Positions 15,046 to 24,098 of a stretch of 64,000 nucleotides of DNA are shown here, one piece after another. Position 1 is the stretch's first letter; each line of letters starts with the position of its first letter. The stretch lies in NCBI RefSeq assembly GCF_016424485.1, contig NZ_JAELUP010000027.1:1-64000 (forward strand), given 5' to 3'. A program made the translations under genes and the position numbers. Source of the stretch: Paenibacillus roseus. GTDB lineage: Bacteria; Bacillota; Bacilli; Paenibacillales; Paenibacillaceae. The notes below the pieces were generated by a model. That model saw only the letters and a program-made list of their open reading frames with translations, ran no database searches and was not told the DNA's origin.

Positions 15046-17247
15046 GTGCGAGAAGACAAGGGGAGCGTATCCGTCTATTTTATTATCATTACAGCTTTCA
15101 TTTTTTTGTTCAATGCCCTGTTTATTGACTATGCCCGGATTGCTGCCATGAATCTTCAGCTTGAGCTGTCAGCGCGGGCAGGGGTTCGCTCGGTGCTGTC
15201 TGCCTACGATGAGCAACTTTACGAAAAGTATGGTTTGTTTGGCAGGGGCGGAACGGATGGGAACAGCATTTTTAATCAAGTGCTGGATGAAAGGTTCTCC
15301 GGCGAAAATCAGGCAGCTGTCCAGTGGTTGGATATAAAAAGAGAAGCGGCGCACATCAACACCGCCCAACTGCTGGGCACGCATTCCGTCTTTGAACGAC
15401 AGGTTCTGGAGGAGATGAAGTATAAGGCGCCGATTGACTTTACGATTGAGCTTATCAACCGCTTCAGGCCTCTGGCGGAAGGGCTGAAAGAGGCTGCTGC
15501 AACTGTAGATGTGCTGGACAATATACGCAAGCTCTTCGATGAAAGGGAGCGTAAGCTCGATCAGGCGCTCAAGCTTCAGCGTACCTCCGCCCAGTCGGTA
15601 AAATCATCTTCCCTGGCAACTTTGATAGAGAATGGACAAGAAGGAGTAGCTGCCATCGCAAATGGATACCCGTCGTACATTTCAATGATGCAGAGCTTGC
15701 CGTATGTGGATGCCAAAGATGCTTATTACATCTTCCAGGCCATTAACAGCTATCAACAGACTGTAAATACGACGTTAAATGAACTTCAAGCAGCAAGCCG
15801 GGAACAGGCTGAAGCACACCGTGCAAACAGGGAAAAGGCAAAGCAAGCTATTCATGAAGCTGCCGCTCTTAATGAACAAATACGTGATATTGTGGGGAAA
15901 TCCGGGCAATCGGCTGCGGGCAGCGGTTATGAGGCGCTTCACCGGCAGGAAGCCACAGAGGGCGGCCAAATCGGACAGGGTGCAACAGGAGTGCGGGTTG
16001 AATCGGATGATTTAAAGGATATCCGCTCCAACCTGAATGATTATGTAATCGATAACGGCTGGTTTGAACATTATCATGAAGAAATAGAGAAGCAAGTCCG
16101 TGATTATGACGCTATTCAAAGCCAGATCAATGACTTCGTGCAAAAGGTTCGAATAGCGATAGATTCTCAGGAGGCATCGTTTTCGCTCTCACATGATGTA
16201 TCGAGCCTCAGGCAGACTTTCAGTACCTATAAACAGAATTATATAAATTCCGCATCTGTTCTAAGTGATCGAGAACAAGAGCTGAATCGTACGGTCAAGG
16301 CGGACAAGGAGAGAAAGGAACAGGAGAAAAAAGCCGAATCCAAATGGAGCGAGGCCCGAGGACTATTAAAAAAGGTCAATGCCTTGCCGGATACCAAGGA
16401 AGCCAGTGACCAGTTTGAACAGCTCCGGCAGCGCTTTGAGGACAATATGAGACTCAATGGAGCCGTGAGCGAGCCGTCCGGCGGGCCTGAGTACGGGAAT
16501 GATCCGTCCGAACAGGCTGCCAAGGCCATGAATTCTTTAGGATCAATGTTTGGAGGCTTGGCAGATTCATTGGAGAAGGTTATGGAGGCTTTATATTTAG
16601 GTGAGTACGGACATGCCCGTTTTGCATTTTTTGAGCCTGAGCGGCTGCGAAGCATATTTGACAAAAATGCCGATAACAGCGAGGGTCAGAGCGGCGGCAG
16701 CGGGGGGACAATGCTGGAGGTATCGAATCAGGAGCTGGAGTACATAGTTTACGGGTTTCATCATCCGACCTCCAATCTTGCAGCAGCGTATTCAGAGATA
16801 TTTGCTGTGCGGGTAGCTATTCGAACGATGGAAGGGCTGATTGAATGCAAATCCATGGGACATCCTCTGCTTGTTCTCGCGGCGGCTATTGTCTACGGAC
16901 TGGAAAAGTCGCTGGAGGATATGATTTCACTCGTAAAGGATGGCAGCGCACCTTTGTCCAAATACGCCGTTGTTCCTATCCGTTACGAAGATTACTTGCG
17001 TCTGTTTATGCTGATACACGGCTCACGTGAGGCCAAGCTGGGGCGCATAATTGCATTAATTGAGCAAAAGACCGGGTATAGGCTGATGCATATGCCGACA
17101 GGGGTTTCAGGTGAAGTTACAGGATCGGTCAACTTATGGTTCCTGCCGGGAATTATGAAGCAGCTTGCTACTGCGGGATTCTTTAACGGAAAGGTTGTAG
17201 GCAAGCGATATGAAACGACAAAAACGATGGCCTGGTCTTATTTGTAA
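15046..17247 (+). CDS. Large DUF5702 pilus-locus protein (pseudopilin-like)
   Basis: 733 residues from a GTG with GGGGGAGG upstream. The N-terminus looks like a class III leader (EDKG before SVSVYF) followed by a membrane helix, but position +5 is Tyr instead of the Glu found in the other three substrates here. A long extracellular region follows, with predicted coiled coils at about 165-190 and 240-280 (rich in Glu, Gln, Arg and Ala) and again near 410-450, a Gly/Ser-rich stretch near 545-560, and a folded C-terminal domain. DUF5702 is the best family match. A large pseudopilin lacking Glu+5 is what GspK is in type II secretion, where it sits at the tip; the same role here is inference. Confidence 0.75.
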   Translation: MREDKGSVSVYFIIITAFIFLFNALFIDYARIAAMNLQLELSARAGVRSVLSAYDEQLYEKYGLFGRGGTDGNSIFNQVLDERFSGENQAAVQWLDIKREAAHINTAQLLGTHSVFERQVLEEMKYKAPIDFTIELINRFRPLAEGLKEAAATVDVLDNIRKLFDERERKLDQALKLQRTSAQSVKSSSLATLIENGQEGVAAIANGYPSYISMMQSLPYVDAKDAYYIFQAINSYQQTVNTTLNELQAASREQAEAHRANREKAKQAIHEAAALNEQIRDIVGKSGQSAAGSGYEALHRQEATEGGQIGQGATGVRVESDDLKDIRSNLNDYVIDNGWFEHYHEEIEKQVRDYDAIQSQINDFVQKVRIAIDSQEASFSLSHDVSSLRQTFSTYKQNYINSASVLSDREQELNRTVKADKERKEQEKKAESKWSEARGLLKKVNALPDTKEASDQFEQLRQRFEDNMRLNGAVSEPSGGPEYGNDPSEQAAKAMNSLGSMFGGLADSLEKVMEALYLGEYGHARFAFFEPERLRSIFDKNADNSEGQSGGSGGTMLEVSNQELEYIVYGFHHPTSNLAAAYSEIFAVRVAIRTMEGLIECKSMGHPLLVLAAAIVYGLEKSLEDMISLVKDGSAPLSKYAVVPIRYEDYLRLFMLIHGSREAKLGRIIALIEQKTGYRLMHMPTGVSGEVTGSVNLWFLPGIMKQLATAGFFNGKVVGKRYETTKTMAWSYL

Positions 17248-18148
17248 AGCAAAGCAGGATGAAGGCTCTATTGCCCTCGAAGCGGCGCTCGTCACACCAT
17301 TGTTTTTGTTCATGCTGGTCGTGGTCATTACCTTCATCCATATTTCAGCCGTTCAGATGGCATTGCAGGATGCGGTATCACAAACGGTCAGGCAGACGGC
17401 ATCATATATTTATCCTGCTTCCCTGGCTGTTCAATCTTTTGGAGACAAGCAGGAGCAGCAAACTCCATCCAAACCCGCTCAGAATGCAGGCATATCCGCA
17501 GCCGCCGCACAACTTTCACAATGGCTCCCGGAGCCAGCCGGTTCTTTAATGACATCCGCTTTGAACGGAAATTGGGGCTCTGTACAGGACTGGGTTGTTC
17601 CATATGCTTTTGAGCCTGTACTGCGGCAGTTTGCTGAAGAAAGCCTGCTGGAGTCGGATAACGTAACGATAAGCAAGGTCTCGTTGCCTGATTTGAAGAG
17701 CGGGGCCAATCCTTACTTATCCATGACGGCGGAATATAAAATGCCGATTCGTCTTCCATTTATTAATAAGCCGCTGGTGCTTCAGGAACATGCCGCCGAA
17801 CGGGTATGGATTCCCGATTCGTTGCCTTCAAACTCAGGCCAATTGGGGCAACCGGACTCAGGCTCCATTCAGATTGTTTCACTTGAACCTACCCCTGTGC
17901 TGCCGGGAAGAAAAGCGCGCATTACGGTGCTGACTGAGCCGGGAAGGAGATTGAAACTCTCCGTTCACTATAAAAGCGGGAGAAGCAAAGCTAGAAATTT
18001 GGGAGAGGCCGTGGCGGACGAGAATGGGGTTATAAGCTGGGAATGGCATGTGTCCGGGAACACGACGCCGGGAACCTGGGAGTTTGTTATACAAGGGGAG
18101 GACGGGGCAAGCGCAAGACTACATTTTGAAGTTCGCAAGGCAAAATAG
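17210..18148 (+). CDS. Second TadE-like pseudopilin
   Basis: 312 residues, overlapping the preceding gene by 38 bp. The leader ends DEG and the predicted mature start SIALEAA has Glu at +5, followed by a hydrophobic helix (LFLFMLVVVITFIHI). The extracellular part is about 265 residues; its last ~95 residues look like a beta-sandwich (from PTPVLPGRKARITVLTEPG to the end), perhaps adhesive. The ribosome site is weak, suggesting coupling to the upstream gene. Confidence 0.75.
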   Translation: MKRQKRWPGLICKAKQDEGSIALEAALVTPLFLFMLVVVITFIHISAVQMALQDAVSQTVRQTASYIYPASLAVQSFGDKQEQQTPSKPAQNAGISAAAAQLSQWLPEPAGSLMTSALNGNWGSVQDWVVPYAFEPVLRQFAEESLLESDNVTISKVSLPDLKSGANPYLSMTAEYKMPIRLPFINKPLVLQEHAAERVWIPDSLPSNSGQLGQPDSGSIQIVSLEPTPVLPGRKARITVLTEPGRRLKLSVHYKSGRSKARNLGEAVADENGVISWEWHVSGNTTPGTWEFVIQGEDGASARLHFEVRKAK

Positions 18149-18220
18149 TGCAGCTTTTGTTCAGGTCAGACTTCGGGAGCCCTGCAAGAAGGGCAATTCA
18201 TTGCACAAGGAGGGAAATTT

Positions 18221-18730
18221 ATGCTGTTTGAGGGCGGAGCGGCAGGGGTACTGCTTGTCATTGCCCTATGGTTTGACGTGAAGTTTATGAGAATACCTAA
18301 TGTGCTGACAGCAACTGCAGCAGTGTGCGCCTTGCTGTATCATGGCATCTCCGGCGGTTTTACAGGAATCGGCACGGTTTTGGCAGGGACGGCGGCGGGT
18401 CTGATCCCAATGCTTTTTCTGTATCTGTTGAAAGGCATAGGAGCCGGAGATGTGAAGCTGTTCGCCGCGCTCGGCGCTTGGGTGGGCCCGCTGCCTGTTC
18501 TGCAAATTATGGTGTATTCCATCCTTTTTGCGGGATTGATCGGAATCGTGCTGCTGATTGTACATCGGCCCTTTTTTACAAGGGTAGTCAACATTCTAAT
18601 GCCCCCGATGCTGCGTTTTAATGACATGTCCGACGGACTAAATCAGGCATGGAAGCAAGGGCTGAAGTTCCCCTTTATGCTGGCCGTAGCTCCTGGTGCT
18701 GTGGCCGTATGGTATTTCAGTTTCAGTTAA
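18221..18730 (+). CDS. cpaA: Prepilin peptidase CpaA/TadV (A24 family)
   Basis: 169-residue membrane aspartic peptidase. The two catalytic aspartates are in FDVKFMRIPN near the N-terminus and in the GxGD motif GIGAGDVKLFAALG. About six helices are predicted. It would cut the class III leaders of the Flp1 and TadE-like proteins encoded upstream. AAGGAGG lies 10 nt before the ATG. Confidence 0.9.
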   Translation: MLFEGGAAGVLLVIALWFDVKFMRIPNVLTATAAVCALLYHGISGGFTGIGTVLAGTAAGLIPMLFLYLLKGIGAGDVKLFAALGAWVGPLPVLQIMVYSILFAGLIGIVLLIVHRPFFTRVVNILMPPMLRFNDMSDGLNQAWKQGLKFPFMLAVAPGAVAVWYFSFS

Positions 18731-18742
18731 AGGAGGGGTCAA

Positions 18743-20560
18743 GTGAAAGCATACCAAATTGACTTTACAATGTACAACGGACATGAGATGGTGCTTGCTG
18801 ACCCGGACGGGTTTACACGCACCAATCTGGATGAACTGGAGTTGAAGATGCTGCAGGCAGAGGAAATTCCGGGCTTATTACCGGTGGAGTGGCAAGAAAT
18901 CGACGGAATGATCAGTTTTCATTACAAGTTGGCTGGCAAACGGATGCTGACGCATCGCCTTCAGCTCCAGACGTTTACGATGTCTGATTATTGTGTTCTA
19001 CTGATGTCAGTGCTGGAAGCACTGGAAAATTGCAGGCCATTTATGCTTCGGACCGAGGCTGTGATGCTGCATGAAGACTATATTTTCATCGGAAGCTCTT
19101 GGCAGGAGATCGGTCTTGTCTATGTGCCGGTAACAGTTGGAGCCAGTCACGCATCGCCTCATGGAAATCTGATGAATCTGGCCGTTCGCTGGGCAGCTTA
19201 CATTAACTCTGTGGATGGGCCGGCCCTGCAGCGAATACTTCAAACGCTGGACAAGGAAACGGGCACTTGGAGCGCTTTGCGGAAGCTGCTGCTGGAGATG
19301 ATATCTGCACCGTATTATCAGGATGCTGTTGCTGCCCCTGACCCTCAGCCCAATACCGTGTTCCAGATACACGGAAGCGACACGTCCTACCCGATTCCGA
19401 ATGCTATGTTGAATCATTCCCCTGCGGCGCATCCTTCCGGCTCATATGCTGGCTCCGCTTCGGATTCCGTTTACAAGCCATTTGTAAACCCTTCTCAAAA
19501 AGCTCTCTCATCTGTGGCGAGTCATGCGACGAATAATGCAGCACCCGAGCAGGCTGATTCCAGAATGCATCTGAGGGCGGCGAATTTGGATGAGGAGATT
19601 AGCGGAGGGGATAGCGGGCCGGATGTGGTCAGCAAGAAGCCTCGCACTACCGTTATCATCGTATTATTGGCTTTCTTCGCGATTGCAGTCGTATGGCGTT
19701 TTGTATATCTTGATGATCCAGGCAGGCATACGTTGCTGATCAGCAGCGGTATTACCCTGCTGATCGCAGGAAGCGCATTGCTTTTCTGTTATGCGGCTAG
19801 TAAGAACAGCAGACATAAAGAGCAAGCTGACGAGACGGTTCTGAACGAGCAGGAAGCTGGAGTCATGCGTCACCGGAATGGAGAACCCGGCCTTTCGGTT
19901 ACAAGGGGTGGAAATGAAATTAAGAGTGAGGGGCAATTATCTAATATCGGCCATCAGCATAATGCCGCTGCCAATGAAGGGAAAAATAACAGATGGAATT
20001 TCAATCCAGATCGCTCCACCAATCACTTGCAATCTAATCCAAGCAACGGGTACGGTTCAACTGCTGATAATCCCTTCTCTATGTCTCCAATGGAATCTGC
20101 AAGTTTAAGGACGGATAATGCCGTCTCTGCTGATGAGGCTACGGTATTACTTGCACCTGACGGACGAGCGGCCTTAAGTCAAATATCCGGGCAGATGGTA
20201 ACAGCTTATTTGCAAAGAGAATTTAAGGGCCAGGTATCCCGGGTCGAACTGAGCGGAGGGAAACTTGTCATTGGCCGAGCGGCAGAGTCTGCGGGTTATG
20301 TGGATGCAGGGGAGGGATTGTCCCGAGCTCATCTGGAAATTGACCGAACTACAGAGGGATACAGCGCTAAAGATTTGGGATCACGCAACGGGAGCCTGCT
20401 GAATGGGAAAGTCATGGTCCCCTATAAAGTATACATGCTCAAGCCTGAGGATCAGCTTCAACTGGCAGGGACGCAAGGTCCCGTCTATGCTTTCAAGGAA
20501 AGCCACAAACAAGCAGCTCATGCTTCTCAAGGAGGGGCACATTCTGCTGTGGGAACTTGA
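18743..20560 (+). CDS. DUF6382-FHA membrane protein of the pilus locus
   Basis: 605 residues from a GTG with AGGAGGGG upstream. Residues 1-190 match DUF6382. A Ser/Asn-rich linker follows, then two membrane helices (about 299-321 and 326-352), another polar linker, and a C-terminal FHA domain (about 497-595) with canonical VIGR, LSRAHLEI and SRNGSLLNG motifs. FHA domains bind phosphothreonine, so a Ser/Thr kinase probably controls this pilus; no kinase is encoded in the window. Last gene of the locus, 12 nt behind cpaA. Confidence 0.8.
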   Translation: MKAYQIDFTMYNGHEMVLADPDGFTRTNLDELELKMLQAEEIPGLLPVEWQEIDGMISFHYKLAGKRMLTHRLQLQTFTMSDYCVLLMSVLEALENCRPFMLRTEAVMLHEDYIFIGSSWQEIGLVYVPVTVGASHASPHGNLMNLAVRWAAYINSVDGPALQRILQTLDKETGTWSALRKLLLEMISAPYYQDAVAAPDPQPNTVFQIHGSDTSYPIPNAMLNHSPAAHPSGSYAGSASDSVYKPFVNPSQKALSSVASHATNNAAPEQADSRMHLRAANLDEEISGGDSGPDVVSKKPRTTVIIVLLAFFAIAVVWRFVYLDDPGRHTLLISSGITLLIAGSALLFCYAASKNSRHKEQADETVLNEQEAGVMRHRNGEPGLSVTRGGNEIKSEGQLSNIGHQHNAAANEGKNNRWNFNPDRSTNHLQSNPSNGYGSTADNPFSMSPMESASLRTDNAVSADEATVLLAPDGRAALSQISGQMVTAYLQREFKGQVSRVELSGGKLVIGRAAESAGYVDAGEGLSRAHLEIDRTTEGYSAKDLGSRNGSLLNGKVMVPYKVYMLKPEDQLQLAGTQGPVYAFKESHKQAAHASQGGAHSAVGT

Positions 20561-20599
20561 GTCCGTCTATCGTATACCTGAATATAATTGGCTGAAAAG

Positions 20600-20652
20600 C
20601 AAAAAGCGTGTATAAGCTGCCGTCATTCCGGTACGGCATCTCATACACGCTT
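20600..20652 (-). terminator. Terminator between the pilus locus and yfhF
   Basis: AAGCGTGTAT pairs with ATACACGCTT, with an inner GCCGT/ACGGC stem. On the minus strand it runs into CTTTTTGCTTTT, so it ends yfhF best; the same hairpin may also stop the pilus transcript. Confidence 0.8.
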
Positions 20653-20724
20653 ATAAACAGGGATTGTGACAGAGACACAAGGTACCGAAACTCCACAACT
20701 CCACGAATGTGTGATAAGACGGGA

Positions 20725-21627
20725 TTATTTGGTACCTACTAAATCATTCATAGCACTCTGGATGGTCGGGAAACGAAATTGGAAACCCGCATCAAGCGTC
20801 CTTTTGGGAATAACCCGCTGGCCCTCCAACAATAGAACGGCGAGTTCCCCGAATATGAGCTTTAACATCGCTCCAGGTACGGGCATCCAATGGGGTCTGC
20901 CCATCGCTTTGCCGAGAGCCCGGCCAAAATCGTCATTCGTAACCGGTTCTGGAGCTGAAGCATTGACAGCTCCTTTAATTTCATCATGGTCGATGCAAAA
21001 GGCGATCAACCTTACAATATCGTCCACGTGAATCCAGGACAGCCATTGCTTTCCGCTGCCGATTTTGCCCCCAGCAAACATACGGTAAGGCAGCGCCATC
21101 TTTGGGAAAGCTCCGCCATCCGTTCCGATTACAATACCGACGCGCAGCTTCACGAGCCGTTTGGCGCCAATACTGTCGGCGGCCGCTTCCCATTTCTCAA
21201 CGACCGAAGAGAGGAAATCAGAGACAATCTCCGGGCTGTCTTCGTCAAAGGTTGCTGTCTCGGAATTCCCATAGGCTGAAATGCCGGAGGCATTAATCAC
21301 GACATCAGGCTTCCGCTGCAGGGAACGAATCAGCTTGCTGATTCGTTCGGCGGCTACAAGCCTTGACTTTATAATGCGGTCCTTGGCATCTGCTGTCCAT
21401 CTCTGGTTAATCGACTCTCCGGACAGATTGATAATTGCATGGATGCCTTCCAGCCTCTCCGGTTTGGAACTCAAATCCTCCCATGAAATCACATGAAGTT
21501 TGGGATGCTGCTGTTCGACTCGCCCGGTTGAACGAGTAATGATCCAAACTTCATCACCGCGCCCGAGGAAATGCTGTACCAAGGCGTGACCAATAAATCC
21601 GGAGCCGCCCGCGACGGCAATGCGCAT
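20725..21627 (-). CDS. yfhF: TIGR01777 family SDR epimerase-like protein
   Basis: 300 residues of the extended short-chain dehydrogenase fold. The N-terminal nucleotide-binding motif GGSGFIGHAL, the conserved NLSGESI segment, and the C-terminal half (DUF1731-like) typical of YfhF/SulA-type proteins are present. The substrate is unknown. The start at 21627 has AGAGGTGAT 4 nt upstream; an in-frame TTG six codons earlier is rejected because it overlaps this site. It lies 18 nt behind the lipoprotein gene, probably in one transcript. Confidence 0.88.
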   Translation of the reverse strand: MRIAVAGGSGFIGHALVQHFLGRGDEVWIITRSTGRVEQQHPKLHVISWEDLSSKPERLEGIHAIINLSGESINQRWTADAKDRIIKSRLVAAERISKLIRSLQRKPDVVINASGISAYGNSETATFDEDSPEIVSDFLSSVVEKWEAAADSIGAKRLVKLRVGIVIGTDGGAFPKMALPYRMFAGGKIGSGKQWLSWIHVDDIVRLIAFCIDHDEIKGAVNASAPEPVTNDDFGRALGKAMGRPHWMPVPGAMLKLIFGELAVLLLEGQRVIPKRTLDAGFQFRFPTIQSAMNDLVGTK

Positions 21628-21645
21628 ACAATCACCTCTGTTCAA

Positions 21646-22155
21646 TTATTCGATCTTCTCTATATCAGTAACCCACTTTTGTGTTTCGCTGCTGCCTTGA
21701 ATGGCTTTCTCCGTATATTCAAACTTAACCTTGTCTCCTTCTTCCAGTGGGTTAAGCTTCTCCATCATTTTATCATCAAATTGGTAAGAGTCCGCTCCAT
21801 CAGCAGTTTCGATTTCAATCGTATGGCTGTCAGCCAACCCGTTATAAATGCCTTGGTCAGATAGAAGGGGCTGTCCTTCCTGCTTGTCCGGGCTAGAAGC
21901 GTTCGAATCGCTGTTGTTGCTGTTATCAGATCCATTGTCGTTGCCTTTATCGGGAGCATTATCAGGATTGTCATCGTCCGGTAATGCTGTACCCGGCTCC
22001 TGCGTGCCTGGTGTTTCTGTATTGACAGAGGTACCTTGTTGATCTGACAGGCTGTTCGCTCCATTGCCGCAGGCAGCAGTCGTCATGGCAAGTGTAATGG
22101 CTAACGCAAGCAGAGCTGCAGCTTTCCTCTTTGTTTTTCTTTTGGTATGGGTCAA
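21646..22155 (-). CDS. Putative lipoprotein with Asp/Asn/Ser-rich linker
   Basis: 169 residues from a TTG start with AGGAGG 8 nt upstream (a GTG three codons earlier overlaps the ribosome site). A basic n-region and hydrophobic helix end in TTAAC, a plausible lipobox with the cysteine as lipid site. Residues ~35-90 are a disordered Asp/Asn/Ser/Pro linker. The last ~70 residues form a small beta domain (segments HTIEIETADG and GDKVKFEYTEK). Function not recognised. Probably co-transcribed with yfhF. Confidence 0.7.
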   Translation of the reverse strand: MTHTKRKTKRKAAALLALAITLAMTTAACGNGANSLSDQQGTSVNTETPGTQEPGTALPDDDNPDNAPDKGNDNGSDNSNNSDSNASSPDKQEGQPLLSDQGIYNGLADSHTIEIETADGADSYQFDDKMMEKLNPLEEGDKVKFEYTEKAIQGSSETQKWVTDIEKIE

Positions 22156-22320
22156 TCCAACCACCTCCTGTATTCTATAACGAAACTATACCCCCGGAGG
22201 TTACAATTCAATCACAATTTAATTAAGTATTGAAGTCAAGCCTTCAGGGTATTTTGCGACTTTTAGGTGTCCTAAAAACGCATAGCAGTCATCCCTCTCT
22301 TTTTTGCAGAGAGCAATTCC

Positions 22321-22755
22321 CTAAGAGAGCAGATGCTTGTAAGAGGTATAGTCAATGTTGTTCTTGTCCAAAAAGTTCGTCAGGCTCCGGTAGTCGCGGC
22401 GCGGAGTCGCCAATATGTAGCCCTCAATACAATGTTCGCGCGTAACCTGGGGAGCACCGCTCTCTACGGCAACCTGCCCGATCTTGGCGGCTATGGAATG
22501 CTTGGCAATATCGCGGAACGCCTGAGGCACTGGGGATACCAGCACATCCAGGAACTGTTTGGATTCTTCCGTCCACAGCGAACGGCTGCGTTCTACCCAG
22601 TAATTTTGCCAGTCGAGCTTCGATTTCCCATCCCGCTGCGGCAGCACTTTTAGAAATTTCCGGAACATAAAATAACCGCCGATCGACATAAAACCAAGCA
22701 GTACCACGGCCCAGAAAACAATAAAATACATAAATCCGTCAGATGCGGAGTTCAT
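22321..22755 (-). CDS. yneK: DUF2621 family membrane protein
   Basis: 144 residues. One N-terminal membrane helix (about residues 8-30) is followed by a cytoplasmic domain with VSPVPQAFRDIAKHSIAAKIGQ split by the family's conserved Pro/Arg/His positions. This resembles DUF2621 (YneK of B. subtilis), function unknown. GAGGTGAAG lies about 8 nt before the ATG. It diverges from nfo. Confidence 0.65.
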   Translation of the reverse strand: MNSASDGFMYFIVFWAVVLLGFMSIGGYFMFRKFLKVLPQRDGKSKLDWQNYWVERSRSLWTEESKQFLDVLVSPVPQAFRDIAKHSIAAKIGQVAVESGAPQVTREHCIEGYILATPRRDYRSLTNFLDKNNIDYTSYKHLLS

Positions 22756-22914
22756 TTTCGCTTCACCTCACCATGAATTATATCGTATTTCTAGATTTAT
22801 TTCGATAATACCTGTAAAATAGGAGGGACAACAAATGAATCGTTTGCTGTGATAGATATGCTGGATAGAAGCATAATTCAAAACCTGCTTATATTCAAAG
22901 GGAGAGGTGTTACC

Positions 22915-24042
22915 ATGTTAAAGATTGGCTCTCACGTTTCTTTTTCCGATAAAGGTTTGCTTACGGCAGCTAATGAAGCTGTTTCCTATGGCTCCAGCTC
23001 GTTCATGATTTATACGGGCGCTCCGCAAAATACTAGACGCAAGCCGATTGAAGATTTATATATCAATGAAGGCAAGGAAGTTATGAAGCAGAGCGGGATT
23101 GACGAGATTGTCGTCCATGCTCCTTATATTGTAAATCTGGGTTCTTACAAGGAAGATACTTTTGAGCTGGCTGTCCGGTTTTTGCAGGAAGAAATCCGCC
23201 GTACCGATAAAATCGGCGTGCGCAACATCGTGCTTCATCCGGGCGCCTATACAGACAAGGACGCGGAATACGGAATTGCCAGAATTGCCGAAGGGCTTAA
23301 TGAAGTGCTGGAAGGCACCAAGGACACGAATGTCAATATTGCGCTTGAGACGATGGCTGGCAAAGGAACCGAGATTGGCCGCAGCTTTGAGGAAATTGCC
23401 TCGATTATAGATAAGGTGCGCGACAATGACCGCTTGACTGTATGTATGGATACTTGCCATATGCATGATGCCGGTTATGATTTGACCAACGATCTTGACG
23501 GCGTTCTGCAGCGCTTCGATCAGATCGTCGGGCTGAACCGTGTGGCAGTTGTACACGTCAATGACTCCAAGAATCCGCTCGGGGCGGCCAAGGACCGCCA
23601 TGCTCCGATTGGCGCGGGTTGGCTTGGCCATGAGACGATCAAGAACATCGTTCATCATGAGGCGCTTGTCGGCAGACCGTTTATTCTGGAGACGCCGTGG
23701 ATCGGCAAGGACAGCAAATCCCAGCGTCCGATGTATGAAGCAGAGATCGCCCTGCTGCGCGGCAATGCAATGGAACGTTTCGGAGATTCCTTCTTTGACC
23801 ATGTAGAGCGTCTGCATCATTTCTTCGGCAAGGAAGAGATTGACGCACGTACTTATGTGCTGGGTACGTGGGATGTTCTCAAAAGCGATGCGAAGGCGAA
23901 AAAAGCTGATCCGCGCGAGCCGATGGACAGGCTGTATGATCTCGTAGCGGAGCATAAGGTGTTGCCCGATCTTAGCGAAGAAGCAATCAACCAGCGGATT
24001 ACCGGCTGGTTTGCAGGCAAGTCCCTGCTGGTGGAAGCATAG
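22915..24042 (+). CDS. nfo: Endonuclease IV with C-terminal extension
   Basis: 375 residues. Residues 1-290 are a full AP-endonuclease-2 TIM barrel (GSHVSF start, [48 protein letters not shown]), with all expected zinc ligands. It cuts DNA at abasic sites. After EIALLRG an extra ~80 residues follow (from NAMERFGD to the end), which the usual 280-300-residue enzyme lacks. The start at 22915 has GGGAGAGGTG upstream; the open frame before it lacks a ribosome site. purU follows after 56 nt. Confidence 0.92.
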   Translation: MLKIGSHVSFSDKGLLTAANEAVSYGSSSFMIYTGAPQNTRRKPIEDLYINEGKEVMKQSGIDEIVVHAPYIVNLGSYKEDTFELAVRFLQEEIRRTDKIGVRNIVLHPGAYTDKDAEYGIARIAEGLNEVLEGTKDTNVNIALETMAGKGTEIGRSFEEIASIIDKVRDNDRLTVCMDTCHMHDAGYDLTNDLDGVLQRFDQIVGLNRVAVVHVNDSKNPLGAAKDRHAPIGAGWLGHETIKNIVHHEALVGRPFILETPWIGKDSKSQRPMYEAEIALLRGNAMERFGDSFFDHVERLHHFFGKEEIDARTYVLGTWDVLKSDAKAKKADPREPMDRLYDLVAEHKVLPDLSEEAINQRITGWFAGKSLLVEA

Positions 24043-24098
24043 GATAAGAGCAGAAGCGCAGGGTGTAATCGAACACTATTAATGGAGGAACTATTCGA

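Noticed and set aside
23056..23955. 299-codon minus-strand frame inside nfo
   Set aside because: Antisense shadow of a clear endonuclease IV gene; no recognisable domain or ribosome site.
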